DNA of 64,000 nucleotides from Streptomyces sp. TRM68416 (GTDB lineage Bacteria > Actinomycetota > Actinomycetes > Streptomycetales > Streptomycetaceae): the NCBI RefSeq assembly GCF_014596915.1, contig NZ_JACVWU010000017.1:124001-188000 (forward strand), in the 5' to 3' direction. This document shows positions 54,356 through 63,332 of this stretch, piece by piece. A program made the translations under genes and the position numbers. The notes under the pieces are model-generated. The model had not been told where the DNA came from and did not search any database. It worked only from the letters and a program-made list of their open reading frames with translations. Positions within the stretch are counted from its first letter, which is position 1. Each line of letters opens with the position of its first letter.

Positions 54356-54550
54356 CCGGGAACCCTTCGCTCGTGCTGCCTTCGCGAGTGGGCGTCAGCC
54401 CAGCGGACGCCTTTCTCGGGGAGCAATGTTCAAGACCTGTGGATCAGCCTTGTGCGGGACGCGGACGGCGCCGTAGGCCCGCGTTGCAGTGCGGGCCGGG
54501 GAGGCACGCCCGTGCTCAGCGTGGTGAACGCCGATGGTTCGATTCTCCGC

Positions 54551-54955
54551 CTACTTGAGCTCGCCGAGACGGAGGGCGTCCCTGATGTCGCTGAGCTTCG
54601 CAGCCGTAGCTGGGGTCCACTCCTTCTCCTGTTCACTGAGACGGAGCGCATCCTCGATCGCACTGAGCTTCGCAGGGGGCAGGGCGCCCGCCTGCTCGAT
54701 CAGGTCGTTCCGGGACAGTGTGGTCAGCCAGGTGCAAGGGGTGATGCCGGGATGCGAGAAGCCGAATCGCAGTACGCCTTCGAAGGGCAGCCCTTCCGTA
54801 GCTCCTATTGCCACTTCGACTCCCAGACCGCTGATGTCGACGTCAGCCGGAGCGACGACCTGCATCGCCCGGAACCCGCGCGCCTCGTCTCCCGACAGGA
54901 GTACGACCGGCCGCCGCTCTTCGAACTCGACCCACCACACTTCGCCGCGTTGCAC
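54551..54955 (-). CDS. PemK/MazF-like toxin, no antitoxin seen
   Basis: A 134-residue protein that begins VQRGEVWWVEFEERRPVVLL, the first strands of the PemK/MazF endoribonuclease fold, and later has GLPFEGVLRFGFSHPGITPC and TWLTTLSRNDLIE. The GTG at 54955 follows AGGAGGACAT. The C-terminus repeats AKLSAIEDALRLSE as AKLSDIRDALRLGE. No antitoxin gene adjoins it, so it may be a solitary or host-integrated member. Confidence 0.75.
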   Translation of the reverse strand: MQRGEVWWVEFEERRPVVLLSGDEARGFRAMQVVAPADVDISGLGVEVAIGATEGLPFEGVLRFGFSHPGITPCTWLTTLSRNDLIEQAGALPPAKLSAIEDALRLSEQEKEWTPATAAKLSDIRDALRLGELK

Positions 54956-55168
54956 ATGTCCTCCTGGCCCGGGACTGCGGACGACCCCGCACGCTCGCGG
55001 CCGAAGCACGGAAGTAGTGCAGCCCCGTCTCCGGACACCTTGACTGTCTGAAGGACTCTAGTCTGCGTCGCCAGGTCGGCCGCCATTACTCTGGCCGACG
55101 TTGGACGAGCGCAGAGCATGGCGGACGACCAGGCGGCGCTGATGAGCGACGAGACCGGCGACCTGAAC

Positions 55169-55714
55169 CTATCCGGATACGCTCGCCAGCCATCTGGTAG
55201 CACCTACAGCCTCGCGCGCTATGTCGTCCACGGTCCGTCCGTCAGTCGCCACCCACACCGTGTCCGGGGGCGCCTGCTCATCCAGAATCCGCGCCTTGCG
55301 GGCGCTGCTCTCCAACTCCTGCTCCAGCTCCGAGCCCAGCTCCCGACCGGTCAACCGGTCACGAGCGGTGGCGTCGGACGCGGTGAGCACCACCCGCACA
55401 ATCCTGACATTCGCTCCCATGGCGCGCCGGAACATGCCCTCGTTCTCGGCCAGAACACTCACCGTCTGCGTGTAGATCAAACGGCGATACCCGAGCTCGG
55501 CATAGTTCGACCAGAGCGCCGTCAGATTGCACTCAGCGATCTTCCTGCGGTGGGGGTCCCCCTCCGGAGCGGGATGGGCCTGTCCCATGAAGTCACCTTC
55601 GATCACACAGTGAGCAACCATCGCAGCACGCAGTCGTGCTGAGACCTCCCATCCCACCGTCGTCTTGCCGACGCCAGCGCGCCCTCCGATGAGCAATACC
55701 TCTGCTTGATCCAT
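55169..55714 (-). CDS. P-loop NTP-binding kinase-like protein
   Basis: A 181-residue protein with Walker A GGRAGVGKTTVGWEV near residue 10 and a VIEGDFMGQ segment near 38 where small-molecule kinases bind their substrate. The ending (DTVWVATDGRTVDDIAREAV) is typical of AAA_33/uridine-kinase-like or gluconate-kinase-like proteins. The stop lies close to 55169, and the ATG at 55714 is well placed. The substrate is unknown. Confidence 0.8.
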   Translation of the reverse strand: MDQAEVLLIGGRAGVGKTTVGWEVSARLRAAMVAHCVIEGDFMGQAHPAPEGDPHRRKIAECNLTALWSNYAELGYRRLIYTQTVSVLAENEGMFRRAMGANVRIVRVVLTASDATARDRLTGRELGSELEQELESSARKARILDEQAPPDTVWVATDGRTVDDIAREAVGATRWLASVSG

Positions 55715-55823
55715 AGCTGCACCCTGCCACCGGGCAGTCGAACCACGCGAACCAAATGTGCGCGGATCAAGGAGACAGGCCCAAGCCGCACTTGGGCCGG
55801 CACATGGGCCTTCGCCTTGCCTG

Positions 55824-56888
55824 TCAGCAGCCGCAGGCCGCCGCGGGGGTGGCGGCGGTCGCCGTGGCCGTGGCGGTGGACTCCTGGTCCAGGAGGATGC
55901 GGCCGCGCAGCATGTTCTCCATGACCTTCATGAACCGCTGTGCGCCGGAGGTGCCGACGACGAACGGGTTGTCGCGGCTGTCCGGCGAGGCGCGCACCTC
56001 CTCGATGCGCGCCAGGCCGTGATCGCAGAATCCGTGGTTGCTGAGTTCGACGTCCACCCCGGCCCGCCTCATCCGGGAGGCGAAGGCAAGGGCGGAGGCG
56101 AGGTAGGTCTGCTTGTCCGCGGTGGCGGCGGGAGGGTTGGTGCCGCCCCAGAGCATTGCGCGGTGCGCCTTGCCGTGCCAGCGGACGGGGAAGATGGGGG
56201 AGACGCTTCCGGGGGTGTGGCCCGGCGTGTGGTGGAGCGTGACCGTGGTGTTCCCGAGGGTCAGTCTCTGGCCGTCGGTGATGTCCAGGTCGCGGGTGGG
56301 CGCGTTCGCGGGCCGATTGGCGGCGATCATCTCCCAGTCGGCCGGGGCCATCAGCACGCGGGTGCCGTACGTGTCGGCGAGGTACTGCGCGCCGCCGAAG
56401 TGGTCGCCGTGCGCGTGGCAGACGACGACGTACTTGATCGTCGACGGGTCCAGGGCGAGGGCCCGCAGACCGGGGACGAGGGTCTGCTGGACGTCGGCGG
56501 GCGACGTCAGGGCGTCGATGAGGATGATGCCGTCCGAGGTGAGGATCGCCGTGGCGGACACGAAGCCGATGCTCACCACGGCGACGTCGTCGAAGATCTT
56601 CAGCGGCGCTGGCGCGGGAGGGAAGGGGATGCTGAAACCGGCGGCGAGCCCTGCGACGAGATCGGTGAGAATCGGGTTGTCGCCGGCCAGTCGGGCAGCC
56701 CGGTCGAAGTAGTACTGGGAGGTCCTGCTCCTGGCCTCCGTGGCCCCGGTCGCCTGCCCCGGAAGCAGGACCGCTGCCCCCGTGCCCAGCGCCGCGGCGG
56801 TGCCGAGCTGCCAGAAGTGGCGGCGGGTGAGGGACCGGTCGCTCGCGGAGCTGGTCGGGCGGGGCGCGTCGGATGTCGACTCGTTCAC
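55824..56888 (-). CDS. Tat-exported metallo-beta-lactamase-fold hydrolase
   Basis: A 354-residue protein with a twin-arginine signal (SLTRRHFWQLGTAAALGTGA). The MBL metal site is VVCHAHGDHFGG near residue 160, with HHTPGHTPGS near 220 and the later SNHGFCDHG as further ligands. The GTG at 56888 follows AAGGAG; upstream in-frame starts would bury the signal. The tail ends in an Ala/Thr-rich stretch with CGC. Periplasmic or extracellular hydrolysis is likely; the substrate is unknown. The 331 bases between it and hypE contain only a 12-bp palindrome, GTGACCGGTCAC (57157). Confidence 0.88.
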   Translation of the reverse strand: MNESTSDAPRPTSSASDRSLTRRHFWQLGTAAALGTGAAVLLPGQATGATEARSRTSQYYFDRAARLAGDNPILTDLVAGLAAGFSIPFPPAPAPLKIFDDVAVVSIGFVSATAILTSDGIILIDALTSPADVQQTLVPGLRALALDPSTIKYVVVCHAHGDHFGGAQYLADTYGTRVLMAPADWEMIAANRPANAPTRDLDITDGQRLTLGNTTVTLHHTPGHTPGSVSPIFPVRWHGKAHRAMLWGGTNPPAATADKQTYLASALAFASRMRRAGVDVELSNHGFCDHGLARIEEVRASPDSRDNPFVVGTSGAQRFMKVMENMLRGRILLDQESTATATATAATPAAACGC

Positions 56889-57219
56889 GGCTGGGACTCC
56901 TTGCCGGGGGATCGTGGTACGGGTTGGCCGTCCGGTGCAGGAGTATGGGCGGGGGGCCGGTGGGGAGCCAATATCGAGCTGTACAGTGATCATGGCCTGG
57001 CTGTGGCTGATCGGACAGTGCACGGCGGTTCGACCGCGGCCGGCAGTACGGACCCGAGCCGGCCGGGTGAAGTCGACTGAGGTTCGGCGGCGCCCCGGGC
57101 GCGCGGCTCCGCCGCGATGCGGCTCCCTCCGCGCGAGCGAAGCCGAGGGTGGGGGAGTGACCGGTCACGACGGCGCCGCGGCGAACCACCCGCCCGTCGC
57201 GGCACGTCGAACGCAGCGC

Positions 57220-58254
57220 TCAGCAGATCCGCGGCAGTTGCTCGCCCAGCGGCATGTCGACGATGCGCCGGGCGCCGACCAGCGTGCGCAGTGTGACCCG
57301 GCCGCGCGGCCCGTCCGGCAGCACCTCCCCGAGCCGCACCGCCTCCCGGCCCTCGGGCCGGGAGCGCAGGGCGGCCAGCGCGTCGTCGGCCGCGTGCGCG
57401 GCGACGAAGGCGACCAGGCAGCCCTCGTTGGCGACGACCAGCGGGTCCAGGCCCAGCAGATCGCAGGCGGAGGCCACCGCCTCGGGCACGGGGACGGCGG
57501 CTTCGTCGATCTCCACGGCCACCGAGGAGTCGCGCGCGATCTCGTTGAGGGCCGCCGCCAGACCGCCCCGGGTGGGATCGCGCAGCACGTGCACGGCGCC
57601 GCCGAGTGGAGCCAGCGCGTCCACCAGCCGGTGCAGCGGCCGGGAGTCCGAGGCGATGTCGCTCTCGAAGCCGAGGCCCTCACGGGTACTGAGCACGGTC
57701 GTGCCGTGCAGCCCGATCGGCCCGGACAGCAGCACCGCGTCCCCGGGACGGGCCAGCGCCGCGGAAGGCCTGAGCAGCGGGTGCCGCCGCCCGACGCCCG
57801 TGGTGTTGACGAAGAGCCGGTCGGCGGCACCCCGCCCCACCACCTTGGTGTCCCCGGTGACCACCGGCACCCCCGCCTCCTGCGCGGTCTTGCCCAACGA
57901 CTCCATCACGGAGCGCAGTTCGGCCAGCGGCAGTCCTTCCTCCACGATCAGGGAGACGGACAGCGCCAGCGGCCACGCGCCCCGCATCGCGAGGTCGTTC
58001 ACCGTGCCGTGGACGGCGAGGGACCCGATGTCCCCGCCGGGGAAGAACAGCGGACTGACGACGAAACTGTCGGTGCTCATCACCAGATCCGGCCGCCCGG
58101 GCAGCAGCGCGGCGTCCTCCAGCGGGCCGTCGCCCGCGTCGAGGGCGGGCAGCACGACCCGGTCGAGCAGCTCCGCGGTCAGGCGCCCGCCGGCGCCGTG
58201 GCCGAGCAGGACGACCTCGTCCTCGTGGTTCGGGACGGGACAGTCGAGAGTCAT
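57220..58254 (-). CDS. hypE: Hydrogenase maturation protein HypE
   Basis: A 344-residue HypE, which dehydrates a thiocarbamate on its C-terminal Cys to make the CN ligands of the NiFe site. The C-terminus reads PRIC, with the required terminal Cys. GHGAGGRLTAELLDRVVLP, the DTKVVGRG region (VVTGDTKVVG) and HVLRDPTRGGLAAALNEIA are conserved. Its ATG overlaps the hypD stop (ATGA). It is the last gene of the hydrogenase operon visible here. HypA, HypB, HypC and HypF are not in the window. Confidence 0.96.
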   Translation of the reverse strand: MTLDCPVPNHEDEVVLLGHGAGGRLTAELLDRVVLPALDAGDGPLEDAALLPGRPDLVMSTDSFVVSPLFFPGGDIGSLAVHGTVNDLAMRGAWPLALSVSLIVEEGLPLAELRSVMESLGKTAQEAGVPVVTGDTKVVGRGAADRLFVNTTGVGRRHPLLRPSAALARPGDAVLLSGPIGLHGTTVLSTREGLGFESDIASDSRPLHRLVDALAPLGGAVHVLRDPTRGGLAAALNEIARDSSVAVEIDEAAVPVPEAVASACDLLGLDPLVVANEGCLVAFVAAHAADDALAALRSRPEGREAVRLGEVLPDGPRGRVTLRTLVGARRIVDMPLGEQLPRIC

Positions 58255-59354
58255 GGCGTGCTCCTCGTACGGGTGCGTCCGGCCGCATGGAAGGCGGCAC
58301 AGGTGCCCTCGGACGACACCATCGGCGCGCCGAGGGGGTGACGGGGTGTGCAACGGGTGCCGTACGCCGCGCAGTCGGTGGGCAGCCGGGCCCCGGTGAG
58401 AATCGCGCCCGCGATGCACTCCGGGTCCTCCACGGGACTGAGCCCGCCCACGTCGAAGCGGCGGGCCGCGTCGAACTCCCGGTACTTCTCGGCGAGTTCG
58501 AGGCCGCTGTCGGGCAGCGCCCCGATGCCCCGCCAGGACCGGTCGGCGACCTGGAACACCTCACGGACCGCGTCCTGCGCCTGGGTGTTGCCCGAGCGGC
58601 GCACGGCCCGCACGTACTGGTTCTCCACCTCCGACCGGCCCGACTCCAGCTGCCGCACCGCCATGAGGATGCCCTCCAGCAGGTCCAGCGGCTCGAAGCC
58701 GGTCACCACGATCGGCACCCGGTGGCGGGCGGCGATCGGCTCGTACTCGCGCCAGCCCATCACCGCGCACACGTGCCCGGCCGCGAGGAAGGCCTGCACC
58801 TCGCAGTCCGGGTCCTCCAGCAGCGCCGTCATGGCCGGGGGCACCAGAACGTGGCTGACCAGCATCGAGAAGTTCGTCAGGCCCAGACGGGCCGCGTGCA
58901 GGACCGCCGTCGCGTTCGCGGGCGCCGTCGTCTCGAAGCCGACGGCGAGGAAGACCACCTCGCGGTCGGGGTGCTCGGCGGCCAGGCGTACGGCGTCCAT
59001 CGGGGCGTAGACCACCCGGACGTCGGCGCCGCGCGCCCGCAGGGAGAGCAGGTCGGTGTCCGTGCCCGGAACCCGCAGCATGTCACCGAAGCTGGTCAGG
59101 ATCACGCCCGGCCGGGCGGCGACCGCCATGGCCCGGTCCAGGGTCTCCAGCGGCGTCACGCACACCGGGCAGCCCGGACCGTGGATCATCCGCATGCCGG
59201 CCGGCAGCAGTTCGTCGATGCCCTGGCGGACCAGGGTGTGGGTCTGCCCGCCGCACACCTCCATGATCCGCCACGGGCGCGTGGCGGACCGCCGCAGCTC
59301 GTCCAGCAGCCGCCGGGCGAGCACGGGATCGCGGTACTCGTCCAGGTACTTCAT
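58251..59354 (-). CDS. hypD: Hydrogenase maturation protein HypD
   Basis: A 367-residue Fe-S protein that, with HypC and HypE, assembles the Fe(CN)2CO unit. Conserved motifs are present: MEVCGGQTHTL near residue 33, GPGCPVCVTP near 60, SFGDMLRVPG, VGFETTAP and the Cys ligands near the C-terminus (DCAAYGTRC, EGTCAAF). It is coupled at both ends by 4-base overlaps, with the CBS-BON gene upstream and hypE downstream. Confidence 0.97.
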   Translation of the reverse strand: MKYLDEYRDPVLARRLLDELRRSATRPWRIMEVCGGQTHTLVRQGIDELLPAGMRMIHGPGCPVCVTPLETLDRAMAVAARPGVILTSFGDMLRVPGTDTDLLSLRARGADVRVVYAPMDAVRLAAEHPDREVVFLAVGFETTAPANATAVLHAARLGLTNFSMLVSHVLVPPAMTALLEDPDCEVQAFLAAGHVCAVMGWREYEPIAARHRVPIVVTGFEPLDLLEGILMAVRQLESGRSEVENQYVRAVRRSGNTQAQDAVREVFQVADRSWRGIGALPDSGLELAEKYREFDAARRFDVGGLSPVEDPECIAGAILTGARLPTDCAAYGTRCTPRHPLGAPMVSSEGTCAAFHAAGRTRTRSTP

Positions 59355-59971
59355 CGGTGCGTGAGATCGAGCCGGATGTCCACGACCCCCTCCACCGCCC
59401 GCACCGCCCGGGCCACCACGGGCACGAGCGCACGGTCGGGCAGGGCGCCGCCGAGCGTCACCACGCCCTCGGTCACCGAGACCGTCAGGGGCGTGACGAT
59501 CGGAAGCTGGCCGAGGACACTGCCGCGGATCTCCTCGGCGATCTCCTCGTCCGAGCGCAGGAACACCTTGAGCAGGTCGCTGCGGCTGACCACGCCCTGC
59601 AACAGGCCGACCCCGTCGACCACCGGCAGCCGCTTGACGTGCCGACGGGCCATGATGCGGGCCGCCTCGGCGAGCGAGGCGTCCGCGTGCACGGTCACCG
59701 CCGGGGCGCTCATCAGCTCGCCCGCGGTCACCGCCCCCGCCTTGGCCCGCTCCGCGAGGTCGCCCTCGTCGGTGTCCCGGAACTCCTCCTTGAGCAGCAG
59801 GTCGGCCTCGGAGACCACCCCGACGACCCGCCCCTCGCCGGCCAGCACCGGCAGGGCGCTGACCTTCCACTGGTCGAGCAGCTCGACGATCTCCTTGAAG
59901 GTCGCCTCGCTGCCGACCGCGATCACGGTGTGCGTCATCACATCGCTCACGGCGTACGGGGATTCAGGCAT
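59351..59971 (-). CDS. CBS-pair plus BON domain protein inside the hydrogenase operon
   Basis: A 206-residue protein with two CBS motifs (VSDVMTHTVIAVG, AGELMSAPAVTVHAD) and a C-terminal BON-like domain (VSVTEGVVTLGGALPDRA). It is clearly a paralogue of the protein at 21739 (shared VVSEADLLxKEEFRD, RVKRLPVV/HVKRLPVV, SDLLKVFLR.DEEIAEEIR). It overlaps hydA by 8 bases and hypD by 4. Adenine-nucleotide sensing tied to hydrogenase activity or maturation is inferred. Confidence 0.93.
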   Translation of the reverse strand: MPESPYAVSDVMTHTVIAVGSEATFKEIVELLDQWKVSALPVLAGEGRVVGVVSEADLLLKEEFRDTDEGDLAERAKAGAVTAGELMSAPAVTVHADASLAEAARIMARRHVKRLPVVDGVGLLQGVVSRSDLLKVFLRSDEEIAEEIRGSVLGQLPIVTPLTVSVTEGVVTLGGALPDRALVPVVARAVRAVEGVVDIRLDLTHR

Positions 59972-61313
59972 CGCCGCCTCCTGTGGTTCGGACGACCGTC
60001 AGGTCGAGGAAATGGGTGGAGCACGAGATGCACGGGTCGTGATTGCGGATCGCCCGCTCGCACAGATCCGTCAACTCGGCGTCGTCCGGGTCGCCTTCGC
60101 TGATCGCCCGCTGGGCCAGCCGTCGCAGGTCGTCCTCGATCGCGCCCTGGTTCTGCGCGGTGGGCGGCACCAGCGTCGCGCCGGTCACCGTCCCGTCCGG
60201 GCCGAGTTCGTAGCGGTGGTAGAGCACCCCGCGCGGGGCCTCGGTCGCCCCGTGCCCGACCCCCGCCACCGGCGGGACCTCGGTGTACGGGCGCTCGGGC
60301 GGCTCGTAGGCCTCGATGATCCGCAGCGCCTCGCACAGGGCGTACACCGTCTCCACCGCCCGCACCAGGATGGACCGGTACGGGTTGCGGCACACGGCAC
60401 CCTCCCGCGGATCGCCGAGCCCGGCCTCCACCGCCGCCTGGCGCGCCGGCTCCGACAGCCGCGCCCCGCCGATCGCGAACCGGGCGAGGGAGCCGGTCAG
60501 ATGCACCCGGCCGTCCAGCCGCGAGTGCAGGGCGGTGGAGTGCGGTACGTGCGTCTCGACGACCCGGTGGGTGAAGTCCCGTACCGGGAAGGACCCTTGG
60601 GTCCCGTCCGCGCGCAGTACGGTCGGCGTGCCGGACTCGATGGCATAGGTGTCCGGGGAGGCCAGGGCCAGCAGATCGGCCTTGACCCGGGCGTCCGGGA
60701 ACTCGAAGCCGGCCACCCAGCGCACGGTGTCCCACGCGTCGTCCAGGGCCCGCTTCAACTCCTCGACCAGGCCGAGCAGTTCGGCGCGCGCCGGGGCGCG
60801 GTGGAAGCCGCCGAGCCGGACGTTCACCGGGTGCACGGCCCGCCCGCCGAGCAGCTCCATCAGCGAGTTGCCCGCCTTCTTCAGCCGCAGCCCCCGCTCC
60901 ACCTCGGCCCGGTGGGTGCGGGCCAGCTCGATCGCGCTCGACCGGCCCAGGAAGTCGGGTGCGTGCAGCAGGTAGATGTGCAGGGCCTGGCTCTCGATCC
61001 ACTCCCCGCAGTACAGCAGCCTGCGCAGATCCCGGATCACCGGCTCCACGCTCACCCCGCACGCGTCCTCGATCGCCGCGCACGCGCTCATCTGGTACGC
61101 CACCGGGCAGATCCCGCACACCCGGGCGGTGATGTCCGGCGGTTCGGTGTACGAGCGCCCGCGCAGCAGCGCCTCGAAGAACCGCGGCGGCTCGTAGATC
61201 TCCAGCCGCGCCTCGGTGACCGTGCCGTCGTGCACGCCCAGGCGCAGCGCTCCCTCGCCCTCGACCCGGGACAACGAGCCGACGTGCAGCACACGGGATC
61301 CTCGATGAGTCAC
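59964..61313 (-). CDS. hydA: [NiFe]-hydrogenase large subunit, group 3b type
   Basis: A 449-residue catalytic subunit. The two Ni-binding Cys pairs are in ARVCGICPVAYQMSA near residue 58 and HDPCISCSTHFLDL near 428, after which a 15-residue tail may be removed by an endopeptidase. SRVEGEGALRLGV opens the protein. With HydD, HydG and HydB it forms the cytoplasmic, bidirectional NAD(P)-linked enzyme of the sulfhydrogenase type. The GTG start overlaps the hydD stop (GTGA). In mycobacteria the equivalent Hyh enzyme makes H2 under hypoxia. Confidence 0.93.
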   Translation of the reverse strand: MTHRGSRVLHVGSLSRVEGEGALRLGVHDGTVTEARLEIYEPPRFFEALLRGRSYTEPPDITARVCGICPVAYQMSACAAIEDACGVSVEPVIRDLRRLLYCGEWIESQALHIYLLHAPDFLGRSSAIELARTHRAEVERGLRLKKAGNSLMELLGGRAVHPVNVRLGGFHRAPARAELLGLVEELKRALDDAWDTVRWVAGFEFPDARVKADLLALASPDTYAIESGTPTVLRADGTQGSFPVRDFTHRVVETHVPHSTALHSRLDGRVHLTGSLARFAIGGARLSEPARQAAVEAGLGDPREGAVCRNPYRSILVRAVETVYALCEALRIIEAYEPPERPYTEVPPVAGVGHGATEAPRGVLYHRYELGPDGTVTGATLVPPTAQNQGAIEDDLRRLAQRAISEGDPDDAELTDLCERAIRNHDPCISCSTHFLDLTVVRTTGGGDA

Positions 61314-62062
61314 TTCCTCAACTCCTCGTCGAACGCAGGGGCGTTGAAGGTGTGCAGGAACCGCTCCACGGCGTCCTCGTCCAGGCCGTCGCGGCGCAGC
61401 ACGGGGATCAGCGCGGGCAGGTTCACCGACCCGGACGGCCCGAAGCAGCCGAAGCAGCCGCGATGGTAGGCCGGGCACAGCGCCCCGCAGCCCGCATGGG
61501 TGACCGGGCCCAGACACGGGGTGCCGTGGGCGACGGTGACGCAGACCGTGCCGCGCCGCTTGCACTCGAAGCAGACACTGTGGTCCGGCACATCGGGCTT
61601 GCGGCCGGCCAGGAACGCGGTGATCACTTCGAGGAGCTGACGCCGGTCCACCGGGCAGCCGCGCAGCTCGAAGTCGACGTCCACATGGGCGGAGACCGGA
61701 GTGGAGGTGGCCAGCGTCGAGACGTACTCGGGGCGGGCGTAGACCACGCGCCGGTACTCGTCGACGTCCGCGAAGTTGCGCAGCGCCTGGATGCCGCCGG
61801 CCGTCGCGCAGGCCCCGATCGTCACCAGGTGGCGGGAGGCGGCCCGGATCGCCCGGATCCGCTCGGCGTCCTGGGCGGTGGTGACCGAGCCCTCGACCAG
61901 CGTCAGGTCGTAGGGGCCCGGCGCGACCGCGCTGGACGCCTCCAGGAAGTGGGCGATGTCCACCTCGCCCGCCAGCGCGAGGAGTTCGTCCTCGCAGTCC
62001 AGCAGGGTGAGCTGACAGCCGTCGCAGGAGGCCAGCTTGAACACCGCGAGTTTGGGCGCCAT
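61310..62062 (-). CDS. hydD: [NiFe]-hydrogenase small subunit, group 3b type
   Basis: A 250-residue Fe-S subunit. The proximal cluster motif is KLASCDGCQLTLLDCED near residue 8, with GACATAGGIQALRN near 90, RGCPVDRRQL near 135 and further Cys in CFECKRRGTVCV and CGALCPAYHRGCFGC, enough for three clusters. There is no Tat signal, so the enzyme is cytoplasmic. The ATG overlaps the hydG stop. Confidence 0.93.
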   Translation of the reverse strand: MAPKLAVFKLASCDGCQLTLLDCEDELLALAGEVDIAHFLEASSAVAPGPYDLTLVEGSVTTAQDAERIRAIRAASRHLVTIGACATAGGIQALRNFADVDEYRRVVYARPEYVSTLATSTPVSAHVDVDFELRGCPVDRRQLLEVITAFLAGRKPDVPDHSVCFECKRRGTVCVTVAHGTPCLGPVTHAGCGALCPAYHRGCFGCFGPSGSVNLPALIPVLRRDGLDEDAVERFLHTFNAPAFDEELRK

Positions 62063-62868
62063 CACAACTCCCTCACCGACAGCAGCGATTCGGCCCGCTC
62101 CCAGTCCACGACCGGGCCGTCCCGGCACAGCAGCACCGGCCCGAGCTGGCAGTGCCCGCAGTGGCCGGTCGCACAGCGCATGTTCCGCTCCAGCGAGACC
62201 CGGATCCGTGCGCGGGGCATCCCGCGCGCGGCGAGCTCGCGGGCCGTGGCCCGGATCATCGGCTCCGGCCCGCACACGAACGCCCAGGCGTCGGCGGGCG
62301 CGAAGTCCGCCCGGTCCAGCAGGTCAGTGACCAGACCCACGTCACCGCGCCAGCCGTCGTCCGGCCGGTCGACGGTCACCCCGGTGTACGCGGTCCGCCA
62401 GCCCTCGATCTCCTTGCGGGCGATCAGATCGGCCGGGGTGCGCGCCCCGATCAGCACGTTGACCCTGCCGTACGCCGCCGGTTCGGCCAGCGCGCGCAGG
62501 ATCAGCGGCCGCAGCGGCGCGAGTCCGATGCCGCCGGCGACCACCACCACGTCCCTGCCCCGGGCCCGCTCCAGCTCCCAGCCGGTCCCGTACGGGCCGC
62601 GGACCCCGAGGACATCGGCGGCCTGCGCCGCGCACAGCCCCGCCGAGACGGCGCCCACCGCCCGTACGGTGTGCGCGAGCCCGCCGGTGGCCTGCACCGA
62701 ACTCACCGAGACCGGGATCTCGCCCCGCCCGAAGCAGTGCACCATCGCGAACTGGCCCGGCGCGAAGTCACCGAGCGGCACGCCGACCGGCTCAAGGCGC
62801 AGCGTCACCGTGTCCGCGGTCTCCGGCCTGCGGGCGACCACGCGGTAGGGAACCGGTACGTCTGTCAT
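62062..62868 (-). CDS. hydG: FAD/NAD(P)-binding hydrogenase subunit
   Basis: A 268-residue ferredoxin-reductase-like subunit. It has an FAD-binding barrel (FAPGQFAMVHCFGRGEIPVS), the NAD(P) loop VVAGGIGLAPLRPLI near residue 108, CGPEPM near 205, and a C-terminal [2Fe-2S] site with four Cys (CATGHCGHC...LC). It links the hydrogenase to NAD(P)H. The ATG at 62868 overlaps the stop of the cyclic-nucleotide-binding gene. Confidence 0.92.
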   Translation of the reverse strand: MTDVPVPYRVVARRPETADTVTLRLEPVGVPLGDFAPGQFAMVHCFGRGEIPVSVSSVQATGGLAHTVRAVGAVSAGLCAAQAADVLGVRGPYGTGWELERARGRDVVVVAGGIGLAPLRPLILRALAEPAAYGRVNVLIGARTPADLIARKEIEGWRTAYTGVTVDRPDDGWRGDVGLVTDLLDRADFAPADAWAFVCGPEPMIRATARELAARGMPRARIRVSLERNMRCATGHCGHCQLGPVLLCRDGPVVDWERAESLLSVREL

Positions 62869-63329
62869 CACGCACCACCGCTGGCGTAGGGCCCGTACAG
62901 GTCGAGCAGCCGGGTCCGTGCCGCGCGCAGCCGGTGGGCCAGCACCCGGCCGACCCAGTGCTCCACGACACGGCCGAACTCGGCGTCGTGCAGGCACATC
63001 AGCCGGACGGCGACGGCGTCGAACTCGTAGGCCCGCAGGGGCGTCACGGCCTCGGCGCCGAACTGCCACACGTACGGCTCGTACAGCCAGGACCAGCCGA
63101 CCAGGTCGCCGACGCCGAGCGTCTCGACGACCGGTGCCCGGCGGCCGGGCACATGCAGGTCGAGGGCGAGCGTGCCGTCGCGGACGATCCAGAAGCGGTC
63201 GGCGTGCCCGCCCTCGTCGAACAGCCGGGCACCCTGGGCGAAGCGCACCTCCCTGCCGACGCGCAGCAGCCGGTCGCGATGCTCGGCGGGCAGGGCGTGG
63301 TTCATGCGCAGGGCGATCGAGGGGGGCAT
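62868..63329 (-). CDS. Stand-alone cyclic-nucleotide-binding domain protein inside the hydrogenase operon
   Basis: A 153-residue single Crp-type sensor domain (FAQGARLFDEGGHADRFWIV, LGVGDLVGWSWLYEPYVWQF), closely similar to the protein at 22410 along its whole length. No DNA-binding domain is present. It lies between hydB (3-base gap) and hydG (overlap), so it is made in step with the enzyme. A regulatory or structural association with the hydrogenase is inferred. Confidence 0.92.
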   Translation of the reverse strand: MPPSIALRMNHALPAEHRDRLLRVGREVRFAQGARLFDEGGHADRFWIVRDGTLALDLHVPGRRAPVVETLGVGDLVGWSWLYEPYVWQFGAEAVTPLRAYEFDAVAVRLMCLHDAEFGRVVEHWVGRVLAHRLRAARTRLLDLYGPYASGGA

Positions 63330-63332
63330 CGG

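Noticed and set aside
58287..61469. Very long open frame on the plus strand opposite HypE-HypD-HydA (1060 codons)
   Set aside because: It is the antisense shadow produced by GC bias at third positions; its translation is low-complexity and the opposite strand codes clear hydrogenase genes.
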